Positions 53,025 to 64,000 of a DNA stretch of 64,000 nt are shown one piece after another. The DNA is from Desmodus rotundus (lineage: Eukaryota; Chordata; Mammalia; Chiroptera; Phyllostomidae). Every line of letters starts with the position of its first letter. The first letter of the stretch is position 1. The stretch spans positions 95,159,010 to 95,223,009 of the forward strand of contig NC_071393.1 in the NCBI RefSeq assembly GCF_022682495.2, written 5' to 3'. Position numbers and translations under genes: made by a program. The notes beneath the pieces are model-generated. The model was not told the DNA's origin. It made no database searches and was given only the letters and a program-made list of their open reading frames with translations.

Positions 53025-53865
53025 TTTCACACCTGGAAAAAGCCCTGGGGAAGGACTGGTCTCAACAGAACCTCTCACGAAGGCAGACAAATCTGGAAAT
53101 CATGTCTTGTTGCTACAGCTGTTCATAAAAAATACCAAGTGGCATAACTGCAAGAAATAATTGCTTCTAATTGAGCTGAATTATTCTGGCCATATAGTAG
53201 ACATATTTTATAACTTTATTAATTATTCAATTTGAAGCCATTACCCAGCCTGCCAGAATGGGCTTTCCTTATTAGAGGGTGACAGATGCCCCGGCCTGGG
53301 CTGCCTCTGCCGTTGAGCTCTGGTGGGCAGTTGCTGCCGGCTTTGGGGCCCCTCTGGTGTCTGAGGACTAGAGGCGAAGGGCTGCCCCAGAGGCGGACTG
53401 GAAGTCAGAGATCCAGGGACCAGCAGATCCAGCTCCAGGTGCTCTGCATAGGACGTCCCACTAGCCATCAGGTCTGCCCCTCTGGTCTGGCCGGGGAGGC
53501 AGGAAGGTGTCAGGAGACGTCCAAGCCAGCCTCTGTGGGTCATCCCCGGCCCAGATCCATTGGCCAACTCTTAATCACAGCAGTCTCCCCCATCCAATCT
53601 GCCTTCCACACAATGCCAAGATAACCTGCCATATGTTCTTTGGTCACCTCCAGCCAGGGACAGGGACAGGAGAGCATGGTCCAGCTGGCCTGGAGGGACT
53701 AGCCAGGACTGGAAGGGTAAATCAGAGCCTACAACATCCCTTCTGTTCCCAGGCTTAGGCCCAGATCTGGTCACCAGTTACTTGGGAGAAGAAACAGGAG
53801 GTTGTCCTACTAGGAAACAGTGCAGACTTAGATGATAAAAAATGAGCCTTCAGGGCTCCCCGAGG
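53025..53865. other. Unique sequence, nothing recognised
   Basis: An A/T-rich segment at 53100-53240 (GCTTCTAATTGAGCTGAATT, TTATTAATTATTCAATTTGA) has no repeat signature. Frames of about 110 codons on opposite strands at 53241-53624 overlap and lack motifs. Confidence 0.35.
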
Positions 53866-53869
53866 CCCA

Positions 53870-54165
53870 TGGAATAACGTCCAAGCTCCTCAGGCTATTG
53901 ATGTAAGAGCCCCATACCACCTGGCCTGGCTTACCTGTGTGGCCCGGCTCCCGCTCCTCAGCAGGCTCCCTCTGCTTCAGCCACACGCACCTGCTCACCA
54001 TTTAGTGCCTTTGCTTATGTGAGTCAGTTGCCCTGGAACGCCCTTTCTTTACACCACTGGCTATTGAAGCTCCAAGTCTTACCCTTCTCTGAGCTCTGGT
54101 TCCACTGCCTTCCTAGCACTTGTCCCACTTCATCAGCTAGATGTGATCTGTGCCTTCCCTGAAGG
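53870..54165 (+). mobile_element. L2 LINE fragment
   Basis: TAACGTCCAAGCTCCTCAGG, TAGTGCCTTTGCTTATGTGA and GTTGCCCTGGAACGCCCTTT follow the plus-strand L2 order. Confidence 0.8.
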
Positions 54166-54389
54166 AGCAACCTGACTCCTAGCCTCACACGGCAATCCTC
54201 GGGGAGAGTGCGTGGGCAGCACCGATAGGTAAGAAGCTTTGGAACATCAAGGGACATGGCTTTACGTTCTCCCAGGTGTTCACCCCAGAGCCCCAATGCT
54301 CTCCCCTAGTTCTAGCATCCACACTTGAGCATCTCCTGAAGGAACAAAAACCTGATAAAAGGGGAGAACAAATCCACTGGATCCCACTT

Positions 54390-54780
54390 AGCACTGTGTC
54401 AGATGCCTAGCATTGCGGGCACATGCTGGGCACCAGGTGATGGAGACAGGTAAGGCCTGGGTCCTGCCACTGAGAAGGCCGCAGGGGCCGGGGGCTGAGA
54501 AGGGAGCGAACATGCAATCAAATGATAATCGTCTGGGGTGGCTGTGGGAATCAGGAAGCCTCACAGCAGAGGTAGCACCTGAGTTGGGCTTTGAAGGCAA
54601 AAGAGCAATGGGTCAGTGGATAAAGGAGGGCTGGGAGAGGGGAGGGGGTGGGTCAAGGAGAGAGGAGGCTGAACACTAGGCAGGCTCAGACCCAGAGGGG
54701 TCTCGAAGGCCTGGTCAAGGAGCTGGGGCACTTCCTGGCAGGTAAAGGGAAGTGACATGATCTTGTTTCCATTTCAGCCA
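54390..54780 (-). mobile_element. L2 LINE fragment
   Basis: ACATGCTGGGCACCAGGTGA, CACCTGAGTTGGGCTTTGAA and GGGAAGTGACATGATCTTGT are typical minus-strand L2 blocks, diverged in the middle. Confidence 0.75.
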
Positions 54781-54849
54781 CCTCCCTACCTCCTGGGTAT
54801 GGGAGGGGCTGGACGGGGAAGGCAGAGAGCCATGTAAAGAAGCATTAAC

Positions 54850-55005
54850 CAGAGTTGCAAGTGTGGCTGCCTGGGTTCAAACCCTGATTCTGTCTCTTAC
54901 TAGCTGTGTGCCCTTGGGCCAGGTACTTCACCTCCCTGAGCCTCAGTTTTCTCATACAAAAAATGGGGAAAACAATAATGGATGGGATAGCATGTATAGT
55001 AAGAA
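54850..55005 (+). mobile_element. MIR SINE
   Basis: CTGCCTGGGTTCAAACCCTG, CTTACTAGCTGTGTGCCCTT and CTGAGCCTCAGTTTTCTCAT make this one of the best preserved MIRs in the window. Confidence 0.93.
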
Positions 55006-55164
55006 CTGGATGTCAGCTCGGAGAGAAGTCGAAGCTGACTTAGACTCAGCCAAGCCCAGACTTCCTCACTTTCAGCCTCAAGTGCCACCTCCTCCACAGC
55101 CCTGCGTTCTGGTAGAAATACGCCTCAGTGAAAGGAGCTCACACTCCAGGGCAGCTGAGGGGAT

Positions 55165-55300
55165 GACTAACTGTCCCTGGACCTCAGCCTCCTCAACTGC
55201 AGGCTGGGTGGCAGTCCCCACCTCACGGGCAGCAGGGCAGCAGGAGGATGAAAGGAGATCTTCACACAGTGCCGGGCACACAGCCGGCCTGAGCTGACCC
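55165..55300 (+). mobile_element. MIR fragment
   Basis: TGGACCTCAGCCTCCTCAAC, AGGATGAAAGGAGATCTTCA and CAGTGCCGGGCACACAGCCG represent the 3' half of a second MIR. Confidence 0.65.
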
Positions 55301-55304
55301 GGAC

Positions 55305-56585
55305 TGAACTGAAAGTCAGTTAGGATGGGGCAGGTCTTGGAGAGCCGGACCTGCCCTCAGCAGGCTCCTCCTGGCCCCAGAGAGGAAGCACTTCCTCCCT
55401 CCCCTTCCCTGCAGGGTTGCAGGCTGCTCCAGGCTGGTGGGAGCAGTTCGTGATCTCCTCCTCGGAGGAGCTGTGTTTCCCATGGAGACCCAGTCCACGT
55501 GCCCACCCTGGGAGGACAGGCATGCGGGCCTGTGTGAGCATGTGGGGATGGGCACAGTGCCCTTTTCCTGCCTGAGTGGGGCCGGGGAGAGGCGTCAGTG
55601 CCAGCTTCCGGCCCGCGCGATGACACCAACTGGGCTCCTGCCCCTCTGCTCTGCTTTTGTCACATTCTAGGTGGGTTCCCCTATCCTCCTCCCTCTTCCC
55701 ACTTCTTAGGACTCCCTGTGTGTCATTTACTTATTAATTTTGTTCTCAGGGAGCAGATGGCCGGAGCTGAGTGGGGCAGAATGTACCTCCCTCCCCCACC
55801 CTACAGCAGCCTTTTGAACACACAGCTAATGCAGACTCCAGGCTATCTGATTTCTGGCTTTCTCAGGTTAAAAAAAGTTGACTTTCAGATAGACTGCATA
55901 CACTAGGGCCTTGCCCGACCCTCTCAGACAGACCGGTCCCAGTATCTCTCCTGGTCTGCAAGGCAGAGGGGCAGAGGACAGAGGAGTGAAACCTGGGGAG
56001 GCTGCCCTCTCTCAAGGAGTCGGAGGAGCAGTGGCCCTGCCCCCTCCCCCCACAGCCTTCCTCGGTTCCTTGGACCTGGAAAGGGGGCTCTCGGAAGGTC
56101 TCCCCTCCTTCCCTGGTAGGCGTCATCACAGAAGTAGGACTCAGTCCAGGAGTAGACATGGGGTGGGGGATCAGCTGCCTTCAGTCCTGGGTTCTGGGGT
56201 CTCCATGGGCTGCCCCCAGCTCAGCCTCATCTTCACCCACCCAATGGTCTGGGCCCCCATGAGGGCAGAGCACCCCATGTCTGCACCCTCTCACTTCCCA
56301 TTTCTCCAGGGAGGCACCTTTAGAAGACAGAAACTCTGGGAGGACACAAACCTCTTCACAGCTTCCAGAGCATAAACAACACTGGGGGTCCCCCAAAAGA
56401 GGGGGGCAGGGGCTGGGAGAGGCGATGGCCAAGGGTGGAAAGACAGGCAGAGAGGCCGGCAGATTCATCCTCCCACTGTCCTTCCCCTGCAGCCCAACCC
56501 CGCAGGACTCAGGCTGGGGCTGGACTGAGGTCTCTTTCAGCCTCACAATGCCTTGGTTCTCACATTTCTGACCCCCCTTCCTCCG
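55305..56585. other. Unique GC-rich sequence, nothing recognised
   Basis: Frames up to 196 codons on the minus strand (56181-56771) overlap plus-strand frames up to 154 codons (55911-56375). Composition is low-complexity Pro/Gly/Ser. No protein family is recognised. Confidence 0.45.
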
Positions 56586-56589
56586 TGTC

Positions 56590-56710
56590 CTGTGGAAAGA
56601 GTCAGTCAGACCCGCTCTGACACTCACCAGCTGGGGGGACTCAGGCATCCACTTAACCTCTTTGCGCCTCAGTTTCTTCATCAAAAATGAGACCACGGCA
56701 CACACCTGGT
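56590..56710 (+). mobile_element. MIR fragment
   Basis: CTTTGCGCCTCAGTTTCTTC preceded by CACTCACCAGCTGGGGGGAC, in MIR order. Confidence 0.7.
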
Positions 56711-56784
56711 TCCTTCCTTCCTCTCCCCTCCCCTGATGGCTTTCCTGAGCTGTCCAGGTGCCACCTCCCATAAAAGCCAGAACC

Positions 56785-56955
56785 TTCTCTCTGCCTAGAT
56801 TCTTCTTCCTCTCTCCTTTCTGGGCTGGTGGTGCTCACTTCTGCTCAAGTTCCCTGAGGATGGGGTTACGCCTTCCTCGTCCCCAACCCCCTCCCCCAGC
56901 CAGGCCCCCTGCAGCATTAGCGTCTGAGAAGTACTCGATAAATGTGCGTGACATG
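56785..56955 (+). mobile_element. L2 3'-end fragment
   Basis: CTCAAGTTCCCTGAGGATGG and GAAGTACTCGATAAATGTGC fit the end of L2. The upstream part is diverged. Confidence 0.55.
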
Positions 56956-56999
56956 GGACTAAGGGACGGAGAACACTGAGCCAACAGGGCCCACAGCCC

Positions 57000-57885
57000 C
57001 AGCTACTGAATTCTTTTATGTCTAAAATTAGAATTCTGAGGGGATAGCAGAGCCTCTCACGCACAGACCTTGAACGAGCACTTGCTGCCACATCCACAGC
57101 TCCCTTCCAGCCCCATCACGGTGACTGCACCCTGCGTGCCGTGCTGATGCGGGGGCCCACCATCCGGGGAGGCCCACGGATGCAGCAGATGCCGACAGAA
57201 GGCGGCCCAGGCGGTTCTGCGAGGGCCGCAGGCTGGGCAGAGCAGCTTGCAAGGAACCGAGGACCGGCAGTGTAATTGCTTTGTGGTGATTCATCTGAAG
57301 TCGCTTTAACCTTGACTGCCGGCTCAGTGTAGTGAAAAAAGAGCACGGGAGAGCTGCAGCCTCCCTGTTGGCAAACCGCCCCTCTGCACACCCCCTCTCA
57401 GATGAAGCAACCCAGGGCTCACCAGGAGCCCCCACAGCGGGGAGGCGAGGATATGAGTCATAAGGCCCCCACCCATGGCTGTCCCCCCTCCTCACTCCTT
57501 TTCCAAGTCCCAGGATGATGAGAGAATCGCAGGAGGCCTGTGCACGGTGGGGTGGGGGGGAAGGATGGGATGCTGCCCTCCAGGATGTCAGCGTAAAGGT
57601 CACCAGGGCCCCTGATGCTGGATTTTGACTTCCCAGAAACAGAGCATCATGGGAAGATGGCAGGATTGACTCCCCACTTCCCTCCCCGCAAAGTCCCCAA
57701 TCCCAGTGCCCTGGCCTGACCTGTAGTCACGACTCTGTCCTCCAGGCCTGCGCAGAGAAGGAACCAGGAGGGTCTGGAACCTTTCGGTCATCTGCACAAG
57801 TTCGTAGAACAGCTTGGCCTGTTTGTTTTGCTATAATGAGACCCATCTACCCCTAAGACAACTCCAGCCTTGAACTCCAAGAGCC
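57000..57885. other. Unique sequence, mildly CpG-rich
   Basis: The part at 57115-57280 holds about 13 CpGs without reaching island density. A 191-codon minus-strand frame (57028-57603) has no recognised motif. No repeat is recognised. Confidence 0.4.
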
Positions 57886-57889
57886 GCTC

Positions 57890-58070
57890 ACGGGAGACAA
57901 AGGCATGGGAGTCAGGAGACCTAGGATTAAGTTGCAGCTTTGCCGCTACCTCCCTGGGGAACTGCAGGCAAGCAGTTTCCCTTCTCTGCGTCTCAGTTTG
58001 CCCGTCTGTGCAATGGAAGCAGAGCAGACAATTTCTGAGGTCCCTCCCAGCACTTGATCTAATGGTTTCA
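57890..58070 (+). mobile_element. MIR SINE
   Basis: GAGACCTAGGATTAAGTTGC, TCTGCGTCTCAGTTTGCCCG and TCTGTGCAATGGAAGCAGAG follow MIR order. Confidence 0.75.
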
Positions 58071-58074
58071 AGTT

Positions 58075-58745
58075 AAATCATGAGATCTCAGTGACCACGG
58101 ATTTGGTGTGGGGATTTTAGATCGTACTGCCCAGCACTCCATTCCAGGAATATGTGGAGGAAGGCTTTCACATACGTGAAGAGAGCTCCAGGAAAACAAC
58201 GCCCAAGCCAGTGCTATGCGGGTCCTAGGGCTGTCAGCGCTTGCAGGTCAGCACTGAGCATTGTGGGAGAGTGCTGAGGCCCTGGAGCACCCCAGACGAG
58301 GTAGTGCAGGCTGGACCAGAGCCCTTATGCCAATCCTGAGCCAAGGAGCCCAGGCACAGACCGTGTGTGGGGTACTTCAGGCAGCCCGGCATGCTGGCGG
58401 GAAGACAGAGTTCCCCAAAATGCAGTGGGGAAGGGGCTTGAGCCCTGATCCCTCTAAACCATCCTTGCAAACAGTCACTGGGAGATCTAATTCTGGTTAC
58501 AGTCTTCCTGCCTTTCCCACTGCTTCTCAAGCTTCAGCCCTAGAACCTCCCTGCCTCCAGGGGTGCCCGATGGCATAGCAGCGACGGGTCCACCAAAGGC
58601 TCGAGTGACCACATTTTAAAAAGTAAAGGCCAATTCTACATTCAGTTCTATAATAAATCTGTATGTTTTAATATAACAAATAATGCTTAAATTACTTATC
58701 AAGTAACTAATGTGCCATTACACGGTGAAAAATGTAAACTCCATA
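58075..58745. other. Unique sequence, nothing recognised
   Basis: No exon is recognised. A/T-rich from 58610 up to the L1 boundary. Confidence 0.4.
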
Positions 58746-58749
58746 GCTT

Positions 58750-59985
58750 CAGGAATTATTAGCAAAAGGCTTTTCAACAAATGGTGCCGGGGAAACTTGC
58801 TATCCATGTGTAGAAGAGCTGAAGTTGGACCCCTACCTTACACCATAAAAGTTAGCTCAGAATGGATCAAAGGCCCAACTGCATGAGCTTCAGCTATAAA
58901 ACTCTTAGACAAAAACACAGGGGAAAAGCTTCATGATTTTGGATTTAGCAATAATTTCTTGGACTGACACCAAAACACAGGCAACAAATGAAAACATAGA
59001 TAAACTGGAATTTGCCCAAATTAAAAACCTTCGTGCATCAAAGGGCACTCTTAATAGAGTGAAAAGGCAACCCACGTTCTAGGAAGACAAATTTTCAATC
59101 ATATATCTGATAAGATTAATATCCAGCATTTATAAAGAACACATACAACTCAACAACAACATAACCCAGTTTAAAAAAATGGGCAGATTACCTGAATAGA
59201 CATTTCTCCAAAGATACACAAACAGCCAGTGAAGCACACGAAGAGACACATACTCAGACGTTGCTGATCATTGGGGAAATGTGCCCCAGCACCGCAGTGA
59301 GACAGCACTTCACACCCACCGGAATAGCAATCATCAAAAGCAGGGAAAATCACAAGCGTTGACAAAAATGTGGGGAATTAGAACCCTGTGCATTGCTGGT
59401 GGGAATGTAAAATGGTGCACACGCTGTACAAAACAGTGTGGCGATTCCCTCAGAAAACAAACAGAATTATGACATAACCCAGCAACCCACTCTGGGTACA
59501 TACCCAAAGAAGTAAAAGAAGCAAGTCAGGGGGCGGAAGAAACCCAGGCGTCCCTGGACAGGTGAGTGGATAAACGGAATGTGGTCCATACACCAAGGGA
59601 GTTTACTCCGCCTGAGAAAGCAAGCAGGTTCTAGCACATGCCAGAGCAGAGACAACCTTTGCAGATATCATACTAAGTGACATAAGCCAGGCTCAAAGTG
59701 ACAGCTGTCATATGACACTTACATGTGGCTCCTAGGGTAGTCAGGTCTGTGGAGGAGAAAACCAGTGGCAGTTGCTTGTGGCTGGGAGGAGGGGCGGGCA
59801 GGTAGAGTTTGGTGGGGATGAAGGCTCAGCTGGGAAGAGGAAAAGGTTCTGGAGATGGGTGGTGATAGTTGTTGCACAGCAGTGTAACTGTACTTACTGC
59901 CACAGGCCTGTCTCCTTAAACATGGTTAAAACAATAAATTTTATGTTGTGTATACTTTACCACACACAGAAACAAAATCTCTAGC
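58750..59985 (+). mobile_element. Old L1 (L1M) ORF2 end and 3' UTR
   Basis: ORF2 blocks are recognisable: CTTTTCAACAAATGGTGCCG, ACCTTACACCATAAAAGTTA, TTGCTGGTGGGAATGTAAAA and ATATCATACTAAGTGACATA. The 3' end has TGGAGATGGGTGGTGATAGT and TAAATTTTATGTTGTGTATA. It is about 1.2 kb with stops and indels in all frames, and there is no poly(A) tail beyond an A-rich end. Confidence 0.9.
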
Positions 59986-59989
59986 AAAC

Positions 59990-61195
59990 ACATACCTCAG
60001 TTTGAAAAGCTTTGACCCCAGGCTCGCTGAGGAGTGTGGGCATATTTCTGAGCTGTCACGTGTTTTATTTTAAGCTGCAAGGATAACCGACAGCCGAGTC
60101 AGCCAGGGGTCCCACACACCGCTCAAGGTAAGGATACGTTTAACTTGGCAGAAGCTACTCTTGGTGGAGTCCCAACTTGGTTCCCGCTGCCTTCATTACT
60201 CAGGCCTGCTCTTCAGGCCTGCCTGGCACCCAGCACTGGGGGTGCGGGGAGCTCAGAGAGATAGTAAGACACTGTGCAGTGAGCTTTCGCTGCCCTGCAG
60301 TCTGCGCATCCGGGCAAAGCCAGTTTAGCGGAATCTAAGAATGTGAGAAATGGTGAGGAAATGGTGGGGGCGGTGCTTCTCTGTCTTGCCTAACCCAGCC
60401 CTTCTGGGGAGGCCTGAGCCCAAAACCAAAACGTTATTCTATAGCCCAGAACCCAAACTTCCAAGCACCATGAGATGGAGGCAGAGAAGCGGGACCCGAG
60501 AAATGGAATAATTAAATAATACACTGAAGGCTTAAATTTCCAAGTTGATTCTTTGGTAACATTTATAAAAGTTAACAGGGCATATTTAATTTAGGAATTG
60601 GCTCACGTCCTTCTCCTTACAGCTAAAACCTCATAAATGAAATATACTGGATCACTGCCCAGTGCGGAAATAAAAGTTATGAATAATGCTTCTATCTCAA
60701 TCATTGTCAGTGCTTTAATATTCCTAATTACTTTAAAAAGCTAGATATTCAATATAGGAAAACTTTCTTCTTTTTATCTCCACTTGTGAGATTAGTGCAA
60801 TTTAATAAGAGTCACTCTGTAGTCTTTATTCAGGGTAGACTGACGTTTCATCCTTTTCTTCTTCATTATTATATGGGATGGAGGTTTACGACCGAGGTGC
60901 AGCCACTCCACTTCCCCACATCAGTCCATCCAGCATCTCAGAATTATCCACAGTAGCTCATGTGTGTCCACCAACCGGGCACATTAGCATCACCTCACTT
61001 CTTTTATGGAGCAGAGAGAAATTAGTCCAGGCCTTAAAGAAATTAGGCTATGGGGTTATAGGTCTGGAAGAGAACGAGAAGTCCCCACCCCACCCCAGCG
61101 CTGGATTCCTCCCCCTCACAGCTCTCAAAGCCATCAATCTCGGCAGCCACAAAGGGCAGGGCTGGGGTAGGCAGCAGGCAGATGGATCTTTATGG
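59990..61195. other. Unique sequence; A/T-rich element-like patch at 60510-60870
   Basis: No repeat is recognised. The stretch 60510-60870 is A/T-rich and repeat-free (GGAATAATTAAATAATACAC, TTCCTAATTACTTTAAAAAG, TTAGTGCAATTTAATAAGAG). A 150-codon frame at 60878-61330 runs into the L1 and has no motif. Confidence 0.35.
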
Positions 61196-61204
61196 CCCTC
61201 CCTG

Positions 61205-62010
61205 CCACTCCCAGGAATTTATCCTAAGAAGAAATTGGAACAAGTGGGCAAAGATTTATGCACAGGAGGAATCACCGCAGTATTTTTACACAGGGCCACA
61301 GTCCCTTATCCCTGTGTCCAAAATTTCTAGAAAGTCCAAAAGGAAAAAAAAATTTTAAGGTCAGCACCAACACTCATTTATAGACGCAATCTTCAGGGAA
61401 CTGATTTATGGCCGTGGTCACGAGATGCGATCACCTAGATGTCACCGCGGAAGTCTTACTGTATTTCACTGCAGGGTAGTGCCTAGGCCCCACTGGGGGC
61501 ATACGTCATATATGGTATAGTCACCATATAGCTTTCTAAGCTCTGGAAAAATATAAATTTTGAAGCCAACAGGCCCTAAGGATCTTGGATAATGGATGGT
61601 GGGCCTCAAAGAGTGGAAAATCAGGAACAACGGAAGCGGCCATTGGCAAGAGGCTGGGTAAGCACTCCTGGTAATCCGCAGAATGAAATTCTATAAGGGC
61701 ATTAAACATTTGGGGGAGAGTTGCGTTTATTGAGAAGAAAAGGAGTACATGACACAAATTAAGTTAAAAAAGCAAGTCACAGCATGGCGTATACATTTGA
61801 TCTAAATAACACAGGCTGCGTCCAGACCTGGCTGTCAGTGCAAGAGTGTGGAGAGACGGCAGGGAGGGAAAGCGCTCGAATGCCAGGAGAAGTTACCCCC
61901 AAGTGTGTGGGCTTAGCCTTTTTTGTCTATACTTTTGTGAGGTTTAATTTTCTTTTTCACATGGATGCATATAAGTTTAGAATCAGAAAATAAGAATGAT
62001 GCTTTCAATT
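61205..62010 (+). mobile_element. Old L1 (L1M/HAL1-like) fragment with nested insert
   Basis: GGAATTTATCCTAAGAAGAA, GGCAAAGATTTATGCACAGG and ATCACCGCAGTATTTTTACA are the left part. After the nested element, GTGGAAAATCAGGAACAACG and ATTAAGTTAAAAAAGCAAGT continue it, and GAATCAGAAAATAAGAATGA ends it. Confidence 0.75.
61299..61600. mobile_element. DNA transposon-like MITE nested in L1
   Basis: The left end CAGTCCCTTATCC and the right end (GGATAATGGATGG, that is CCATCCATTATCC inverted) look like decayed inverted repeats. TCCAAAATTTCTAG on the left and AAATTTTGAAGCC on the right extend the symmetry. L1 sequence is continuous on either side. Superfamily is not certain; pogo/Tigger-like is my best guess. 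Confidence 0.5.
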
Positions 62011-62019
62011 AAACTTCCT

Positions 62020-62365
62020 TGCAAGAATGTCACCTGTAGAGACACATCTATAGCCAGGTCCCATTCAGAAATCTCCAGAGATACACACTGCGTGACAGGG
62101 GCCCCACCCCCACGGATTCGGTTCCCACTAAGCCCTTAGGGCACTGCAGAGCACGTGTGGGCAGACAGGCGTCCAATGGCACAACAGTTACAGCCTCAAA
62201 CTGCTTGGAGTAACCCTAGTCCCAATTTCCGTCCCTCGGCTGACTCCTCTACCTCCACAACAATATCTCAGGGCCACATCTTTCAAGCAGGTCCTTCCTT
62301 CCCTTGTGGGCGCCTATGGCTTCCAATCAACCTGCGGCTGTATTAATAGAAGGTGAGCATCCAGA
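62020..62365. other. Unique sequence, nothing recognised
   Basis: No repeat or exon recognised. Confidence 0.4.
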
Positions 62366-62369
62366 AGGG

Positions 62370-62620
62370 AGGAGAACATGATAACTAAGTGTTTAGGTTT
62401 AGGACCTAGGTTTTGCTGGACTGATACTCCCAGTCTTACCATTTACTAGCTGTGTGTCTGTTGAAGGTAGTTGAGCCTCTCTGTGCTTCAACTTTCTTAT
62501 CTGTAACAGATGGCTGCTAACAATCCCTGCACCACGGAGTTGCTGTGAAGGCTAAATGAGAGGATAAAGTGCCTGGTGCAGAGTAAACTTCAATAAATAG
62601 CACCTATCTTTATTATCATT
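62370..62620 (+). mobile_element. MIR SINE, near full length
   Basis: TTTACTAGCTGTGTGTCTGT, CTCTGTGCTTCAACTTTCTT, GAGTTGCTGTGAAGGCTAAA and CAATAAATAGCACCTATC cover almost the whole MIR. Confidence 0.9.
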
Positions 62621-62779
62621 TTTCCACCCCATCCTGCCGTTGTGTGGTCAGATCCAGGAATAATCATTTAAAGGGGGTAAAGGCAACAGCCACTGGAGAG
62701 AAACCAGATGGGGAAGGCAGCTCAGGCCACGTGATATGAGAAATAAAGGAGCTTGGATAATAAAAACTTGGGGGAGGGA

Positions 62780-63130
62780 AGCAATCGCTCACTGTCTTCA
62801 AATATTTGAAGGGCTGCTCCACGGAAGGGGACTCTGGTTTCTTCTATGTGGCCCCATCGGCTTTTATCACCTGCTCTGAGATGACCGCACATCTGTGGCC
62901 TTGTTCACTACGCTCCTTGGAAGGAGTTCAAGATGTGGAAAGGAGGGTCATGGCTGCCCTGGCCTTCATCATGAGTGAGAACCAACTGGTAGAAGGTAGA
63001 CATAAAGTTCCGCTCGAGAGAAGGGAAGACTTGCCAGTGGTCATCATTGCTTCCACAGGAGGCAGCGGGCTCCTCGTTAGCGGGGGAGGTGCATGCAGAG
63101 GTTGGAAAGCTCCAGGTAGGACATCCACTC
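62780..63130 (+). mobile_element. Possible ancient CR1/L3-like repeat
   Basis: TTCAAATATTTGAAGGGCTG and a TATGTGGCCCCAT block resemble a very old mammalian LINE tail. The 112-codon frame across it (62806-63144) is not recognised as a host gene. The assignment is tentative. Confidence 0.35.
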
Positions 63131-63134
63131 AGTC

Positions 63135-64000
63135 AGTGCTATGAGTGGGTTTCAGAGTGGGAGTCTAGGAATTCCCACCATTCAACGTGGCTGTCCCTGA
63201 CAACAGGGTTGGAACATGTCTTCTGGGACTCTCTGTGTAAAAGGCATGTTTAGCCATACGTGCCTTTGCATAGCCCCAGGGGTGGTGACTCTTCACCCCA
63301 GGGGGTTGGATTTGTTGAGGAAACAGTTGTGGGTTACTCGGCACTGTGTCTGATGACTGAATTGGGGGTGGGGAAGTTAGGGAGCCCAGGTTTTTAATAT
63401 AAGAAACAAGGTTGTTTCCTTGAGTTTCTCTCCATGCCTGATAAACGCACTCCAGAGGGAAGATCATTGAGTGCTGCCTTTATTCCAGTTCTTTCCCCAG
63501 ACCAGAAACCCTGAGAGACACAGACTGTGCCTGAAAGACCCTCCAGGGCCGCGCCCCCCCCAGCATAGCCCAGCATATCGAGAGCACCAGAGACACTGGC
63601 TCTGATTGGTGATTTATATGCACGCAGGGCTCCTGGGACTCAGGCTGTATTTCAGCCTCCGACAGGCTGCCGTTGACATTATAATCCAGCAGCAGCAAGC
63701 AGCCCTGTCCCAGCAGAGCTCACCTAAGCCAGGTTAGCTAGTTCTTCATCAAAGACTCATTGTAAGAAAAATTTCACAAAACAGAACACAGACAAGGGGG
63801 AAAAAGCTCTCAGGCATTTCAACTGTGTTTCCTCTAGTTCACGGAAAGACTGGTTGAGCACATTCCTTTAACTCATTTGTCCCTCAGGTTTGCTTCTTAT
63901 GTCTCAATAAGTCCCTGGCCTTGTGTCTCAGCATGGTCCACTTCAACACAGTGAAACAGATGGAAGGAGGAGGCCACCAAGGTCACCAACACACTGGAGA
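63135..64000. other. Unique sequence, nothing recognised
   Basis: No exon or confident repeat to the end of the window. Confidence 0.4.

Noticed and set aside
56181..56771. 196-codon minus-strand frame
   Set aside because: It contains the reverse of a MIR (56590-56710) and shows no recognisable family, so it is unlikely to be a gene.
57028..57603. 191-codon minus-strand frame in mildly CpG-rich DNA
   Set aside because: No motif is recognised and no promoter or splice context could be supported. Kept only as unique sequence.

Overview
The window looks like non-coding nuclear DNA from a bat, most likely a yangochiropteran. Two tRNA-derived SINEs (11583-11801 minus, 52101-52313 plus) match the bat-restricted VES family in their A/B-box head, body and A-rich tail. 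The rest of the repeat content is what a placental mammal carries: many worn MIR and L2 copies, old L1 fragments, MaLR-type LTRs and Tigger and hAT-Charlie DNA transposons. I found no bacterial or viral gene organisation. No open frame could be assigned to a host protein; the frames longer than 100 codons fall in repeats, microsatellites or GC-rich unique sequence.

Layout. 0-8 kb: a possible poly(A) site near 460, an LTR-like repeat, a 161-bp Tigger1 deletion derivative, MIRs and two head-to-tail MER5 copies. 8-15 kb: the most repeat-dense part, with L2, an old L1, a VES SINE beside a composite microsatellite, an L1 that was inverted during insertion (twin priming), and MER2. 15-30 kb: MIR/L2-rich, with a 293-bp long-TIR DNA element flanked by TA (19369-19661), a minus-strand MLT1 LTR, a large (CCAT)n array with a 35-bp higher-order unit, and a 650-bp minus-strand L2. 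30-38 kb: simple repeats, MER5, a small CpG cluster (32646-32750) and a long stretch without recognisable repeats (34350-35500) that is the best candidate for a cluster of regulatory elements. 38-41 kb: an MLT1-like LTR, then a full-length half-L1 (HAL1) with target-site duplications, inserted into an L2. 41-58 kb: MIR/L2 remnants, a second CpG cluster (42110-42200), MER20, another hAT element, an old minus-strand L1 with a nested DNA element, a 16-bp minisatellite and the second VES SINE. 58-64 kb: two plus-strand old L1 fragments, one with a nested DNA element, and AT-rich unique sequence.

There is no set of genes working together here that I can support. The informative content is the insertion history (nested and inverted transposons, one HAL1, one long-TIR MITE) and a few repeat-free or CpG-rich stretches that may be regulatory. 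Repeat family names come from recognition by eye, and boundaries are approximate unless a target-site duplication or terminal repeat is stated.
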